Origin: Planococcus halocryophilus
GTDB lineage: Bacteria > Bacillota > Bacilli > Bacillales_A > Planococcaceae
Assembly (NCBI RefSeq): GCF_022489025.1
Contig: NZ_JAKVTG010000005.1
Coordinates: 1 to 64,000, forward strand
Direction: 5' to 3'
DNA length: 64,000 nt
This document shows, piece by piece, positions 35,038 to 43,306 of this stretch (positions are counted from its first letter, which is position 1; every line of letters starts with the position of its first letter). A program made the translations under genes and the position numbers. Below the pieces are notes generated by a model. The model saw only the letters and a program-made list of their open reading frames with translations, did not search any database and was not told the origin of the DNA.

Positions 35038-35811
35038 ATGCCCGTATTTATGCACAATGACATCGAATTATTTTACGAAGATACCGGAGAAGGCCAACCA
35101 CTTCTTTTGCTTCACGGACTCACCAGTAATTCTGCGATGTTTTATCGCGAAATGGAATTTTTCAAAAAGACTCGCCGTGTAATCGCTTTAGACTCAAGAG
35201 GTCATGGCAATTCTAGTCGCTTAGAACAATACACATTAAAGGACCATATAGAAGATGCACTTGCGCTCATTGACCATTTAGATGTAACTATTGTGGATGT
35301 TATCGGTGTTTCAATGGGCAGTTATATCGCACAAGGCATTGCCATACAAGCACCTCAAAAAGTAAACAAACTCATCTTAGTTGCTACTAAATCCTATAGC
35401 GAACAGGCGTCACTTACTGAACTTTTTGATCGATACCCTGCAAAATTTGATGGTCTGAGCATCTCTGAGAAGATCAATGAAGCGACTCGTTATATTTATC
35501 ATGACCAAAAAAAAATTCAAGAATGGAATAAAAAAACGGCACAAAATAGCCGACTACTAACTATAAAAGAACAAGGAATCGCAGGAGATGCTATAAAAAA
35601 ATTCGACTTCCGCTCACAACTTTCTGCCATTACCGCTGAAACTCTAGTCGTTAGTGGAAAGCACGATGGCTTGAATCCTCCAGAAAAAGGGCGCGAAACC
35701 GCAGTTGCTATTCCGGATGCTACTTTCATGGAATTTAAACGTTCTGGCCACGCTCCCAATGTTGAGCAAGACCGGTTATTTCTCGGCGTTACAGAAAATT
35801 TTCTTGACTAG
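35038..35811 (+). CDS. Alpha/beta-hydrolase
   Basis: The 257-residue hydrolase has the oxyanion HG in LLLLHGLTS, the nucleophile Ser in GVSMGSYIA (near 93), the acid Asp in SGKHDGLNPP (near 209) and the catalytic His in SGHAPNVEQ (near 237). The fold suits a small esterase, lactonase or peroxidase-like hydrolase; the substrate is unknown. The ATG at 35038 is chosen, because AAAGGAG lies about 7 bases upstream, while the in-frame ATG at 35032 is too close to it. It is monocistronic. Confidence 0.87.
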   Translation: MPVFMHNDIELFYEDTGEGQPLLLLHGLTSNSAMFYREMEFFKKTRRVIALDSRGHGNSSRLEQYTLKDHIEDALALIDHLDVTIVDVIGVSMGSYIAQGIAIQAPQKVNKLILVATKSYSEQASLTELFDRYPAKFDGLSISEKINEATRYIYHDQKKIQEWNKKTAQNSRLLTIKEQGIAGDAIKKFDFRSQLSAITAETLVVSGKHDGLNPPEKGRETAVAIPDATFMEFKRSGHAPNVEQDRLFLGVTENFLD

Positions 35812-35831
35812 TTGTATAAAATGATACTGAA

Positions 35832-35864
35832 AAACCCGTCTAGCACAAACGCTAGACGGGTTTA
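35832..35864. terminator. Bidirectional terminator between the hydrolase and hydroxybutyrate dehydrogenase genes
   Basis: AAACCCGTCTAGC/GCTAGACGGGTTT (13-bp stem) lies between two convergent stop codons, with T or A-rich flanks on both sides. Confidence 0.85.
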
Positions 35865-35867
35865 TTT

Positions 35868-36644
35868 TTATTGAGCTGTATAGCCGCCATCTAAAACGAC
35901 GGCTTGACCAGTAACACCTGCAGCTTTGTCACTTGCTAAGAACATCGTATAATCCGAGATTTCTTTTACAGCCAACAAGCGCTTTTGAGGAATTAACGGA
36001 TATAAGACTTCTTCAAAGACTTTTTCAAGTGGTACATTACGTGTTTTTGCCAAATCCTTCATTTGATTTTGAACGAGTGGTGTATCCACATAACCTGGGC
36101 ACATAGCATTAACGGTAATGCCATGTTCGGCACCTTCAAGTGCAGCCACTTTCGTTAAACCAATCACACCATGTTTTGCACTATTGTATGCAGCTTTGCC
36201 AGCAAATCCAACAAGTCCATTGATCGAAGCCATATTGATAATTCGCCCTGATCCTTGCTTTTTCATAATCGGAAATGCGTGCTTGCTCGCGATAAACGGC
36301 GCAATTAACATAATGCGGATTAATAGCTCATATTTCTCTGTTGGAAATTCTTCAAGCGGCGAAATGTATTGCATGCCCGCATTATTAATTAATACATCAA
36401 GTGATCCGTAATGAGCAACTGTTTGTTCAATCACATTTTTTATATCGTCTTCATTTGTCACATCACATTTGATGCCGATGCAATCTAACCCTTGTGACTT
36501 TAAGTTCTCTGCAGCTTTTACGACAGCTTCTTCATTGATATCTGATAATACAATTTTCGCTCCTGCTTTTGCAAAATCACTACTAATTTCATAACCAATT
36601 CCGCTAGCAGCTCCTGTTATTAAAACGACTTTATTGTCTACCAT
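35868..36644 (-). CDS. 3-hydroxybutyrate dehydrogenase (SDR family)
   Basis: The 258-residue SDR has TGAASGIGYE, NNAG, the catalytic Ser in MASINGLVG and YNSAKHGV (near 153). The region TKVAALEGAEHGITVNAMCPGYVDTPLV and the C-terminal GQAVVLDGGYTAQ are typical of D-3-hydroxybutyrate dehydrogenases, which oxidise 3-hydroxybutyrate to acetoacetate with NAD+. The ATG at 36644 has GGAGG 7 bases upstream. It follows a GntP-type permease gene, as in the B. subtilis yxjC-yxjF region, which supports the call. No CoA-transferase genes are beside it. Confidence 0.87.
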   Translation of the reverse strand: MVDNKVVLITGAASGIGYEISSDFAKAGAKIVLSDINEEAVVKAAENLKSQGLDCIGIKCDVTNEDDIKNVIEQTVAHYGSLDVLINNAGMQYISPLEEFPTEKYELLIRIMLIAPFIASKHAFPIMKKQGSGRIINMASINGLVGFAGKAAYNSAKHGVIGLTKVAALEGAEHGITVNAMCPGYVDTPLVQNQMKDLAKTRNVPLEKVFEEVLYPLIPQKRLLAVKEISDYTMFLASDKAAGVTGQAVVLDGGYTAQ

Positions 36645-36666
36645 TGTATTCCCTCCAAAGCTTTTG

Positions 36667-37986
36667 TTAAATTCCAAGTCCTAATGAAAATAGGATGATG
36701 GCAATTGCTAGCCCAAGTAACGGAACAATGACGGTTACAGCACCGACAGCACCATAGGCAGCTTTATGTGTTTCTCCACAAATCCCACGAATTGTTGTTA
36801 CGACATAACCATTATGCGGCAATGAATCCAATGCTCCTGAAGAAATGGCAATCGTACGGTGAAGCGCTTCTGTGTTAACACCCATGTCAATATAATGTGG
36901 TGCTAGAAGTGGCAATGCAATAACTTGTCCACCTGAAGCAGAACCAGTTAATCCTGCGATTACGCTGACAGCGATAGCTCCGCCGATTAATGGGCTTCCG
37001 GGAATGCTAGTCATCGCATCTACTGCTACTTGGAATGCTGGTACGGATTTCGCAACACCACCAAATCCAACTACAGCAGCCGTGTTACCGATTGCGATCA
37101 ATGCACCAATTGTTCCATCAGATAAAGCTTTACCTAAATTCGAGAAGTATTGGCGGTTTAAGAAATACGTTGTAAGAACCCCACCCAATAAGGCGATGAT
37201 CAATGCAGAAGTTTTCAATGAATCATGGAAAACAAACGAAATTCCAAGAACGACAACTAACGGAATCAAGCCCATGATTGGGTTTGGAAGCTTACGATCT
37301 TCTATTACTGGGTCTGTTGAACGAGCTTCAAAACGCTCGCCTTTGTTAACCGCTTTTTGAATCATGCGTTTTAACCACCAGTAACCAAATACAGCCATAA
37401 AGACAGCTACAAAAATACTAACTTCCCATCCTGCATATGGGCTAGTTTTCAAGTATTCAATCGGAATCCAGTTTTGGATTTCAGGTGAACCAGCAGAAGT
37501 CATTGTAAATGTTACCGACCCTAAAGCTAACGCAGCCGGGATAAAACGACGCGGTAAATCAGCTTGTTTGAACAAGCTAAGTGCCATCGGGAAAACCGAG
37601 AATGCTACAACGAACAAGCTAACTCCGCCGTATGTTAAGACAGCACAGGCGATAACAATCGCTAATACTGCTTTCGATAAACCAAATTTACCAACTAACC
37701 ATCTTGAGACGCTATCAGCAGCCCCACTATCTTCCATTACTTTTCCGAAAATTGCTCCAAGTAAGAACATCGGGAACCATGCAGTAATAAATCCAGAAAA
37801 ACTTGTCATATAATTTGTTAATAAGTTCGCTTCTCCTTCTCCAACTAGTTGTGGAAATAACGGTAGTCCACTGAACAGTGCTACAAATAATGCAGATATT
37901 GGACCCGCAATCAATAAGTTCATGCCTCTCATCGTAAAGACGATTAAAAGAACAAGTCCCCCAACCATACCAATCATACTCAACAT
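36667..37986 (-). CDS. GntP-family permease, probable hydroxybutyrate importer
   Basis: This is a 439-residue membrane protein with 12 or more segments and GntP-family sequences (LPLFPQLVGEG, FVVAFSVFPMALSLFKQADLPRRFIPAAL, LTGSASGGQVIALPLLAPHYIDMGV). The family imports gluconate and related hydroxy acids. The next gene, 22 bases away, encodes a 3-hydroxybutyrate dehydrogenase, so 3-hydroxybutyrate is the likely substrate. A cre site lies in its leader region and a LysR gene is divergent. Confidence 0.85.
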   Translation of the reverse strand: MLSMIGMVGGLVLLIVFTMRGMNLLIAGPISALFVALFSGLPLFPQLVGEGEANLLTNYMTSFSGFITAWFPMFLLGAIFGKVMEDSGAADSVSRWLVGKFGLSKAVLAIVIACAVLTYGGVSLFVVAFSVFPMALSLFKQADLPRRFIPAALALGSVTFTMTSAGSPEIQNWIPIEYLKTSPYAGWEVSIFVAVFMAVFGYWWLKRMIQKAVNKGERFEARSTDPVIEDRKLPNPIMGLIPLVVVLGISFVFHDSLKTSALIIALLGGVLTTYFLNRQYFSNLGKALSDGTIGALIAIGNTAAVVGFGGVAKSVPAFQVAVDAMTSIPGSPLIGGAIAVSVIAGLTGSASGGQVIALPLLAPHYIDMGVNTEALHRTIAISSGALDSLPHNGYVVTTIRGICGETHKAAYGAVGAVTVIVPLLGLAIAIILFSLGLGI

Positions 37987-38021
37987 TTAAAATCCCCCTT
38001 TTTTCTTTTAACGACACTCTT

Positions 38022-38036
38022 TTGAAAACGCTTACT
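38022..38036 (-). promoter_or_regulatory. cre (CcpA) site upstream of the GntP permease gene
   Basis: TTGAAAACGCTTACT fits the relaxed cre consensus WTGNAANCGNWNNCW, about 36-50 bases upstream of the permease start codon. It probably mediates glucose repression of the permease-dehydrogenase pair. Confidence 0.6.
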
Positions 38037-38143
38037 TATTTTCTATAGAAGAGCCGTCCAATTTTCTAAATATTTAGTCCTGTTTGCTTTCATTATTGTA
38101 CAACCACGAAAAGAATAGGTAAAATGAATAATAACTATAAGTT

Positions 38144-38162
38144 CTATAACAATTAGTTATAG
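38144..38162. promoter_or_regulatory. LysR-type operator between the divergent genes
   Basis: A perfect inverted repeat CTATAAC-AATTA-GTTATAG lies 17 bases before the LysR start codon and contains the T-N11-A pattern of LysR sites. A related half-site (AACTATAAG) is just upstream. Autoregulation and control of the divergent permease operon are inferred. Confidence 0.65.
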
Positions 38163-38179
38163 GAAGAGGAGGAGACCAT

Positions 38180-39061
38180 ATGGATATACGACAATTAACT
38201 TATTTCGTAGCAGTGGCTAAACACAAAAGTTTTACAAAAGCCGCCCTTGCACTTCATGTGACACAACCGACATTAAGCAAAATGGTGAGGAATTTAGAAG
38301 AAGAAATGGAAGTTGTGTTGTTTGACCGCTCTTCACGTCAAATAGGACTGACTGATGCTGGTTCAGTTGTTTATGAGCAGGCACAAAAAATTATACATAG
38401 TGTCGATGACTTATCAACATCTCTTTATGATGTGATGAATTTAAAGAAGGGCAAAATAAAAATCGGGCTTCCTCCAGTCATTAGTACATTGTTCTTCCCT
38501 ACTATTATCGCTGAATTTCAACGCGCTTACCCTGAAGTCTCTATCGTATTAGCAGAAGATGGTGCCAAAACTGTTGAACGAAAAGTATACGACGGCGATG
38601 TAGACTTAGGCTTTGTAATGCTTCCCGTTGATAAAGAAAAATTTGATGTAGTGCCCTTTGTCGACCAAGAAATCAAATTGCTAGTACACGAATCACATCC
38701 ACTTGCCCATCATGAAATGATTGATTTAATCGAATTTAAAGACGATCCTTTCTTACTTCTCAGCAAGGAATTCACATTAAACAGCCGAACGATCGAGTTT
38801 TGTGTCAGCGAAGGATTCACGCCGAAAATTGCGTATGAAAGTTCGCAATGGGATTTTATCGTCGGCATGGTCGAAAAAAACTTAGGTGTTACATTAATGC
38901 CAAAATTGATATGCGACCGTGTGAAAAATGGACCGTTTAAAATGATTTCCTTGACCCATACGTTTCCTTGGAGATTGGGTATTATTATGGCCAAAAATCG
39001 TTACGTACCATACGTTTCACGCGAATTTATCTCTTTAGTAGAGAAACTACCAAAAGTATGA
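38180..39061 (+). CDS. LysR-family transcriptional regulator
   Basis: The 293-residue protein has an N-terminal winged helix (MDIRQLTYFVAVAKHKSFTKAALALHVTQPTLSKMVRNLEEE, shown here as the standard LysR start) and a C-terminal periplasmic-binding-like effector domain (residues about 90-293). It is divergent from the GntP permease/hydroxybutyrate dehydrogenase pair with a LysR-type operator between them, so it is probably their regulator and senses a related carboxylate. An AGGAGGAG box precedes the ATG. Confidence 0.9.
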   Translation: MDIRQLTYFVAVAKHKSFTKAALALHVTQPTLSKMVRNLEEEMEVVLFDRSSRQIGLTDAGSVVYEQAQKIIHSVDDLSTSLYDVMNLKKGKIKIGLPPVISTLFFPTIIAEFQRAYPEVSIVLAEDGAKTVERKVYDGDVDLGFVMLPVDKEKFDVVPFVDQEIKLLVHESHPLAHHEMIDLIEFKDDPFLLLSKEFTLNSRTIEFCVSEGFTPKIAYESSQWDFIVGMVEKNLGVTLMPKLICDRVKNGPFKMISLTHTFPWRLGIIMAKNRYVPYVSREFISLVEKLPKV

Positions 39062-39071
39062 CAGACAAAAA

Positions 39072-39096
39072 GGAGCTTCCCAAAGGAAGCTCTCGA
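39072..39096 (-). terminator. Terminator after uppP
   Basis: GAGCTTCC/GGAAGCTC (39073-39080, 39085-39092) is followed on the minus strand by CTTTTTG. It lies 7 bases past the uppP stop codon. Confidence 0.75.
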
Positions 39097-39102
39097 ACAT
39101 GA

Positions 39103-39930
39103 TTATAGAAAAACAATAATAGCTAAAATAGCTGCTAATACGAGTCGGTAAATCGCAAATGGCATTAGTTTAATACGTGAAATCAATTTCAAGAAGAAAC
39201 GGATAGAAATTAGCGCAAAAACAAAAGCCGAGATAAAGCCGACTAGATAAAATGATAAATAGTCCATCGATAAAGTATCCCAATTTTTCAATACCGACAC
39301 CAGGCTCGCGCCGAACATAATCGGAACTGCCATGATAAAAGTGAAGTCTGCCGCTACCCGATGATTTAGCCCAAACAATACGCCTCCTGATATGGTGGCA
39401 CCAGAACGAGAAAAACCTGGCCATAACGAAAGGCATTGCACAAACCCAATTTTTAATGCTTGAACATACGTAATTTCATCTAATGAATTTACAATAGGCT
39501 TTTTAGGCCCGAACTTGTCGGCAACAATCATCAAAATCGCACCGACAACCAATGCATAAATCACCGTTTCCACACCAAACAAATAGTCGTCAATCAAATC
39601 TTTGAAAGCAAATCCCAAAACAACTGCAGGCAACATCCCTATGACAACGTGCAATAAATTAAATCGTGTACTTTCTTTTTGACCTTCAATTTTATAGAGG
39701 CCAACTAAACTAAATAAGCGTTTCCAAAATACGACGACAACCGCCAGTATAGAGCCGAGCTGAATAACAATTTTAAACGTATTTGCAGGGTATTTACCTA
39801 AAAACTCCTGTGATTTTAACCACATGTCATCGACAATGATTAAATGTCCTGTAGAAGAAACAGGTGCAAATTCGGTCACGCCTTCCACGAACCCTAAGAT
39901 TAGTGCTTTAAACAAATCAAACCATTCCAT
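39103..39930 (-). CDS. uppP: Undecaprenyl-diphosphatase (BacA/UppP)
   Basis: The 275-residue membrane enzyme dephosphorylates undecaprenyl pyrophosphate to recycle the cell-wall lipid carrier. The two signature motifs are present: GFVEGVTEFAPVSSTGHLI near the N-terminus (Glu and Ser residues of the active site) and PGFSRSGATISGG near residues 172-184. There are about seven membrane segments. It is monocistronic, ending in a terminator. Higher dosage is known to give bacitracin tolerance. Confidence 0.95.
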   Translation of the reverse strand: MEWFDLFKALILGFVEGVTEFAPVSSTGHLIIVDDMWLKSQEFLGKYPANTFKIVIQLGSILAVVVVFWKRLFSLVGLYKIEGQKESTRFNLLHVVIGMLPAVVLGFAFKDLIDDYLFGVETVIYALVVGAILMIVADKFGPKKPIVNSLDEITYVQALKIGFVQCLSLWPGFSRSGATISGGVLFGLNHRVAADFTFIMAVPIMFGASLVSVLKNWDTLSMDYLSFYLVGFISAFVFALISIRFFLKLISRIKLMPFAIYRLVLAAILAIIVFL

Positions 39931-40048
39931 AAACCCTACTCCTGCTTTCTATAATAAATTATTTTTTAGCTACATTGTCTCACTAAATTTTTTACGATTG
40001 TTATTCAATTACTATAAAACGTTACTCCTATAGAAAAGTTGCACTCTG

Positions 40049-40100
40049 ATAGCAAAAAAAAAAACGTTGCAATGTGTATCAGGCACATTGCAACGTTTTT
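40049..40100 (-). terminator. Terminator after the sortase gene
   Basis: A 16-bp stem (40061-40076 with 40084-40099, one mismatch) is followed on the minus strand by a run of T longer than eight. Confidence 0.9.
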
Positions 40101-40105
40101 TCTAT

Positions 40106-40636
40106 TTACTCTTCTATTAGGCTAGCATAGACAATCAATCGTTCTTCTCGTGTCCCCCGCTCAAAATCGTACGTTCCTGAGCAAGTAATCATTACTAATT
40201 CTGGAGAAGAAGTATAACCGAATACTTTGGTTACATCTGCCAAGTCCAGAGGAACAGACTCCATCGTGTGAATTTTGAAAGTCAAGGTTTTCTCTTCTCC
40301 CTGTATGACAACTTCGTCACCTAGTTGGAGCTTAGCAAGATCCCAGAAAATAGCTGGGCCGTCAACACCATCCACGTGACCTGCAATGACAGAACGACCA
40401 TTTTCTCCTGGTTCGTACCCTGGTGAAAACCAACTAACGTCTTCAATATTGTTCGGAACTGCCATTTCACCGTTTTCTGTAACACCAAGATGTTGAATTT
40501 GAGCTTCAACATCAATCGCTGGAATTTTTAAGGAACTCGGCTTAATGCCCGTTCGTTTCAACCCATTAATCGGGTTTTCCGCCGGAGTTGTTTGTGGAAC
40601 ACGAACTGAGACAGGCTCATCTAGTGCAAATCCCAC
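40106..40636 (-). CDS. Sortase, probably class F-like; true N-terminus lies upstream
   Basis: The sortase domain has the catalytic His in IAGHVDG (near 86), Cys in ITCSG (near 151) and Arg in REERLIVYA (near 162), so the enzyme can cleave a sorting motif and attach proteins to the wall. 40636 is a GTG, the only canonical start, but without a good ribosome site. The same frame stays open to 40756 and encodes a lipoprotein-like signal (NSKLWIVLSLLLVAGC, Cys codon at 40678-40676). The best-placed start, 8 bases after GGAG, is a TTC at 40726. The upstream gene encodes a probable substrate. Confidence 0.85.
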   Translation of the reverse strand: MGFALDEPVSVRVPQTTPAENPINGLKRTGIKPSSLKIPAIDVEAQIQHLGVTENGEMAVPNNIEDVSWFSPGYEPGENGRSVIAGHVDGVDGPAIFWDLAKLQLGDEVVIQGEEKTLTFKIHTMESVPLDLADVTKVFGYTSSPELVMITCSGTYDFERGTREERLIVYASLIEE

Positions 40637-40715
40637 ATTTTCCGATCGAACGCTTACTTCATCGACCGATTGATGACAACCTGCTACCAGTAAAAGTGAC
40701 AGGACAATCCAAAGC

Positions 40716-41516
40716 TTACTGTTGAAATCGTTTTCTCCACACGAGGCTACTAACTCCTATAAGAACCACTGCTCCTCCTAGCAACAACCACATTGCTTGA
40801 GATTGGTCAGGAGTTCCAAGGCCAGTAGTCGGCATGCCATCTGGCGATTCCGCAGCTTCGTAATCGACAAGCGCAATTACTTCTAATGAGTCTACCGTGT
40901 TAACTGCAAAAACACTATAAACCGTATTTGCAGCTAATTCCGTACCTTCTAATGGCAGAACTTGCGTGCCATCAGGTAAACGAATTTCTAAATCATATGT
41001 GCCTGCATCTAACTCTGCATAATCTGTAATGCCAGGAAATTCCGCTCCACTAAATAATGCATCTCCACCGATTACGCCAACATCAACTGCTGGTGCATCA
41101 GGCGACAAATGTCCGACGCGAACTTTTGTTTTTCCATCTGTTACTTCCATTGAATCTTCGGCAACTACAAATTCAATTGACTCTAACAAGTTTGCTGCAA
41201 CGACTGTATAAGCTTTTCCAGCTTCTACAGCAAGATCTGCCTGCAATACACCTTCACCTGCAGCATATTCTGTTCCACTTGCAAAAACTTCTACATCATG
41301 TGTTCCAGCAGGGACATCCATATAACCCGAATCTGCTTTAAAAGGAACCTCTTCTAGTGTTAAATCTCCATTGACATATACATCGACAGCGGGAGCATCA
41401 GGGGAAGCATGTACAACTCTAACTTTAGCCATATGACTATCTGCCATTACTCCTGAGGCAAGCAGTGAAAATACAAGGACCATAGCAACTGAGAATGAAA
41501 ATAAGATTTTCTTCAT
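40716..41516 (-). CDS. DUF4397 surface protein with an LPXTG-like sorting signal
   Basis: The 266-residue secreted protein has a signal peptide (residues 1-25, ending GVMA), two DUF4397 repeats starting at VRVVHASPDAPAVDVYV and VRVGHLSPDAPAVDVGV, and a C-terminal wall-sorting signal: MPTTGLG near 229, a hydrophobic span WLLLGGAVVLIGVSSLVW and the basic tail RKRFQQ. MPTTG is a variant of LPXTG. The sortase gene follows on the same transcript, overlapping the coding end, so it is the likely cognate enzyme. The function of DUF4397 is unknown to me. Confidence 0.87.
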   Translation of the reverse strand: MKKILFSFSVAMVLVFSLLASGVMADSHMAKVRVVHASPDAPAVDVYVNGDLTLEEVPFKADSGYMDVPAGTHDVEVFASGTEYAAGEGVLQADLAVEAGKAYTVVAANLLESIEFVVAEDSMEVTDGKTKVRVGHLSPDAPAVDVGVIGGDALFSGAEFPGITDYAELDAGTYDLEIRLPDGTQVLPLEGTELAANTVYSVFAVNTVDSLEVIALVDYEAAESPDGMPTTGLGTPDQSQAMWLLLGGAVVLIGVSSLVWRKRFQQ

Positions 41517-41675
41517 TTCTTCCTCTCCTTCTCTTGTATAGTTTTTGCAAAATTATTGTACAATCTATTTATAACCTAATTCATGCAATATCGCAATGAA
41601 TATATCTGATTATTCTGCTTTTGATAAATAAGTACCAATTAAATGTATTAAACATAATGATTAAACAATTTATGC

Positions 41676-41706
41676 ACAAAAAAAGAACGGAATAGTTGCT
41701 TCCGTC
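41676..41706 (-). terminator. Terminator after the RNase H-like gene
   Basis: ACGGAA/TTCCGT (41687-41692, 41700-41705), followed on the minus strand by TCTTTTTTT. Confidence 0.7.
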
Positions 41707-41721
41707 CGGTCAAAAGGTGAT

Positions 41722-42381
41722 TTAATTTAGTATTTCACTTGTTGCGGCAATTGAAATTCCTTTTAATGCTTGTGTAGCTAATTTATCAGCTTCTGCATTT
41801 TCTTTGCGTGGTACTAATTGATATTCATCCTGAATACCCAGTTCATTTAACTTTTCTTTTATTCGCACTACCCACGGCTCTAACTTATCCTCTATGAGCG
41901 GCCACTCGCCTTCCATTCCATTGATGACAATACGCGAGTCTCCTGTAAAAGAAACCACTTGTCGCCGTACTTCAAGGTATTCTAACTCTTGAAGGCAAAA
42001 ATAAAGAGCAGCAAATTCTGCTTCATTATTTGACCTTAGCTCATCCAACTTTGCATTTGTTCTGCGTCGGTAAGATTTGCCGTTTTGTTTATAGTAAATT
42101 ACACAGCCTAGACCGGCGTCTCCTGAAGAAAGTTCGTAACCCCCATCAAAATAAATTTGAACTTGATGTGGTTCTTTTTCGATTTCTTTTAAATAGGCTT
42201 TCACTTCTTTAAGTGTCCAACTGCTATCGTATTGATCTTCAAAGCGAATCTTTCTTACTCTCCCTGTCCGCTCCAAATCTTCAGCAATCTGAACAATTGC
42301 TTCAGCTGACATTTCATCTGATGAGAAAACAGTTTCTATTCCTTTAGGAATTCCATATGTCCATTCGATTCGGAACTTCAT
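41722..42381 (-). CDS. RNase H-like protein (YpeP type)
   Basis: The 219-residue protein has about 70 residues of unknown N-terminal domain, then an RNase HI fold with the acidic residues in FDGGYELSSGDAG, NNEAEFAAL and FTGDSRIVING, and a late Asp in NAEADKLA. Such proteins are often annotated reverse-transcriptase-like or RNase HI family. The four acidic positions are present, so RNA/DNA hybrid cleavage is plausible but not shown. Confidence 0.82.
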   Translation of the reverse strand: MKFRIEWTYGIPKGIETVFSSDEMSAEAIVQIAEDLERTGRVRKIRFEDQYDSSWTLKEVKAYLKEIEKEPHQVQIYFDGGYELSSGDAGLGCVIYYKQNGKSYRRRTNAKLDELRSNNEAEFAALYFCLQELEYLEVRRQVVSFTGDSRIVINGMEGEWPLIEDKLEPWVVRIKEKLNELGIQDEYQLVPRKENAEADKLATQALKGISIAATSEILN

Positions 42382-42472
42382 CTATAGTCCCCCCATCTCT
42401 TACAAAACACTAAAAAAATCTTTAATTTTATTATTCCCACTTAACTTTTTTACTAAACGACAGTCACATTCA

Positions 42473-42508
42473 AAAAGGTTCGCTTACTGTGAAGTAGCGA
42501 ACCTTTTT
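42473..42508 (-). terminator. Terminator after ktrA
   Basis: AAAGGTTCGCT/AGCGAACCTTT (42474-42484, 42496-42506) with T runs on both sides, directly at the end of the ktrA-like gene. Confidence 0.85.
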
Positions 42509-43165
42509 TTACAAGTTTTTTTCTTCTAAGCGCTTCAAGTCATCTTTATGACCCATTACAATCAGCACATCATCATGGTCAACCATGTCATCAATGGCAG
42601 GTGCAATATTGACTTCTTCCTGCTTTTTTATTGCTAAGACGATACAATTAAATTCTTTTCGAATATTCATGTCTATTAATGTTTTATTCGCCATTTTCCC
42701 CGAAGCAACTAACTCGATAATACTGTAATCATGAGAAAGATCAATGTAATCGACGATTTTATCAGAGTCCACATGATGGGCAACGCGAATGCCCATTTCT
42801 TTTTCTGGTTGAATCACGCGATCCGCTCCAACTTTATGAAGAATTTTCTCATGCTGAAGATCGCGGGCTTTTACCCAAACTTTCGGCAAACCCAACTCTT
42901 TTAACATTAATGTACATAAAACACTTGCTTGTAGATCATCCCCTATAGCTACGATGGCATGTTCAAAATTTCGAACGCCTAAAGATTTCAACTGATTCCC
43001 ATCCGTTGCATCCGCATTTACTGCAAAAGAAGCATATTCTCTTAAGGCGTCGACTTTATCTGGATTTGTATCGATGGCCATAATTTCATGACCAAGACTA
43101 TGCAGTTCCTTACAGACACTGCTACCAAAACGGCCTAACCCAATGACCACAATTTGTTTTTTCAC
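42509..43165 (-). CDS. ktrA: Potassium uptake regulatory subunit KtrA/TrkA
   Basis: The 218-residue cytoplasmic protein has an N-terminal RCK domain with the nucleotide-binding motif GLGRFGSSVCKEL and acidic AIDTNPDKVD. A RCK-C domain follows (about 140-218: IIELVASGKMANKTLIDMNIRKEFNCIVLAI). It forms an octameric ring that gates a KtrB/KtrD channel in response to ATP/ADP and, in relatives, c-di-AMP. No membrane subunit gene is adjacent, as with ktrC in B. subtilis. Confidence 0.92.
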   Translation of the reverse strand: MKKQIVVIGLGRFGSSVCKELHSLGHEIMAIDTNPDKVDALREYASFAVNADATDGNQLKSLGVRNFEHAIVAIGDDLQASVLCTLMLKELGLPKVWVKARDLQHEKILHKVGADRVIQPEKEMGIRVAHHVDSDKIVDYIDLSHDYSIIELVASGKMANKTLIDMNIRKEFNCIVLAIKKQEEVNIAPAIDDMVDHDDVLIVMGHKDDLKRLEEKNL

Positions 43166-43306
43166 ATGCTTCCCTCTTTTCTGTTTGGTTTCATACCCCT
43201 ACTTTATTCTCAAATTGGATTGATTGCAATTAAAGGTAGTGGACTTTTCCCTTTCTAACTGATACAAAGAAAGTAAGTAAACTAAATATTCAGATAAAGG
43301 AGGATT

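Noticed and set aside
40716-40756. Programmed frameshift joining the DUF4397 and sortase genes
   Set aside because: The fusion would need a +1 shift without a slippery site and would join a wall-anchor tail to a sortase, which makes no sense.
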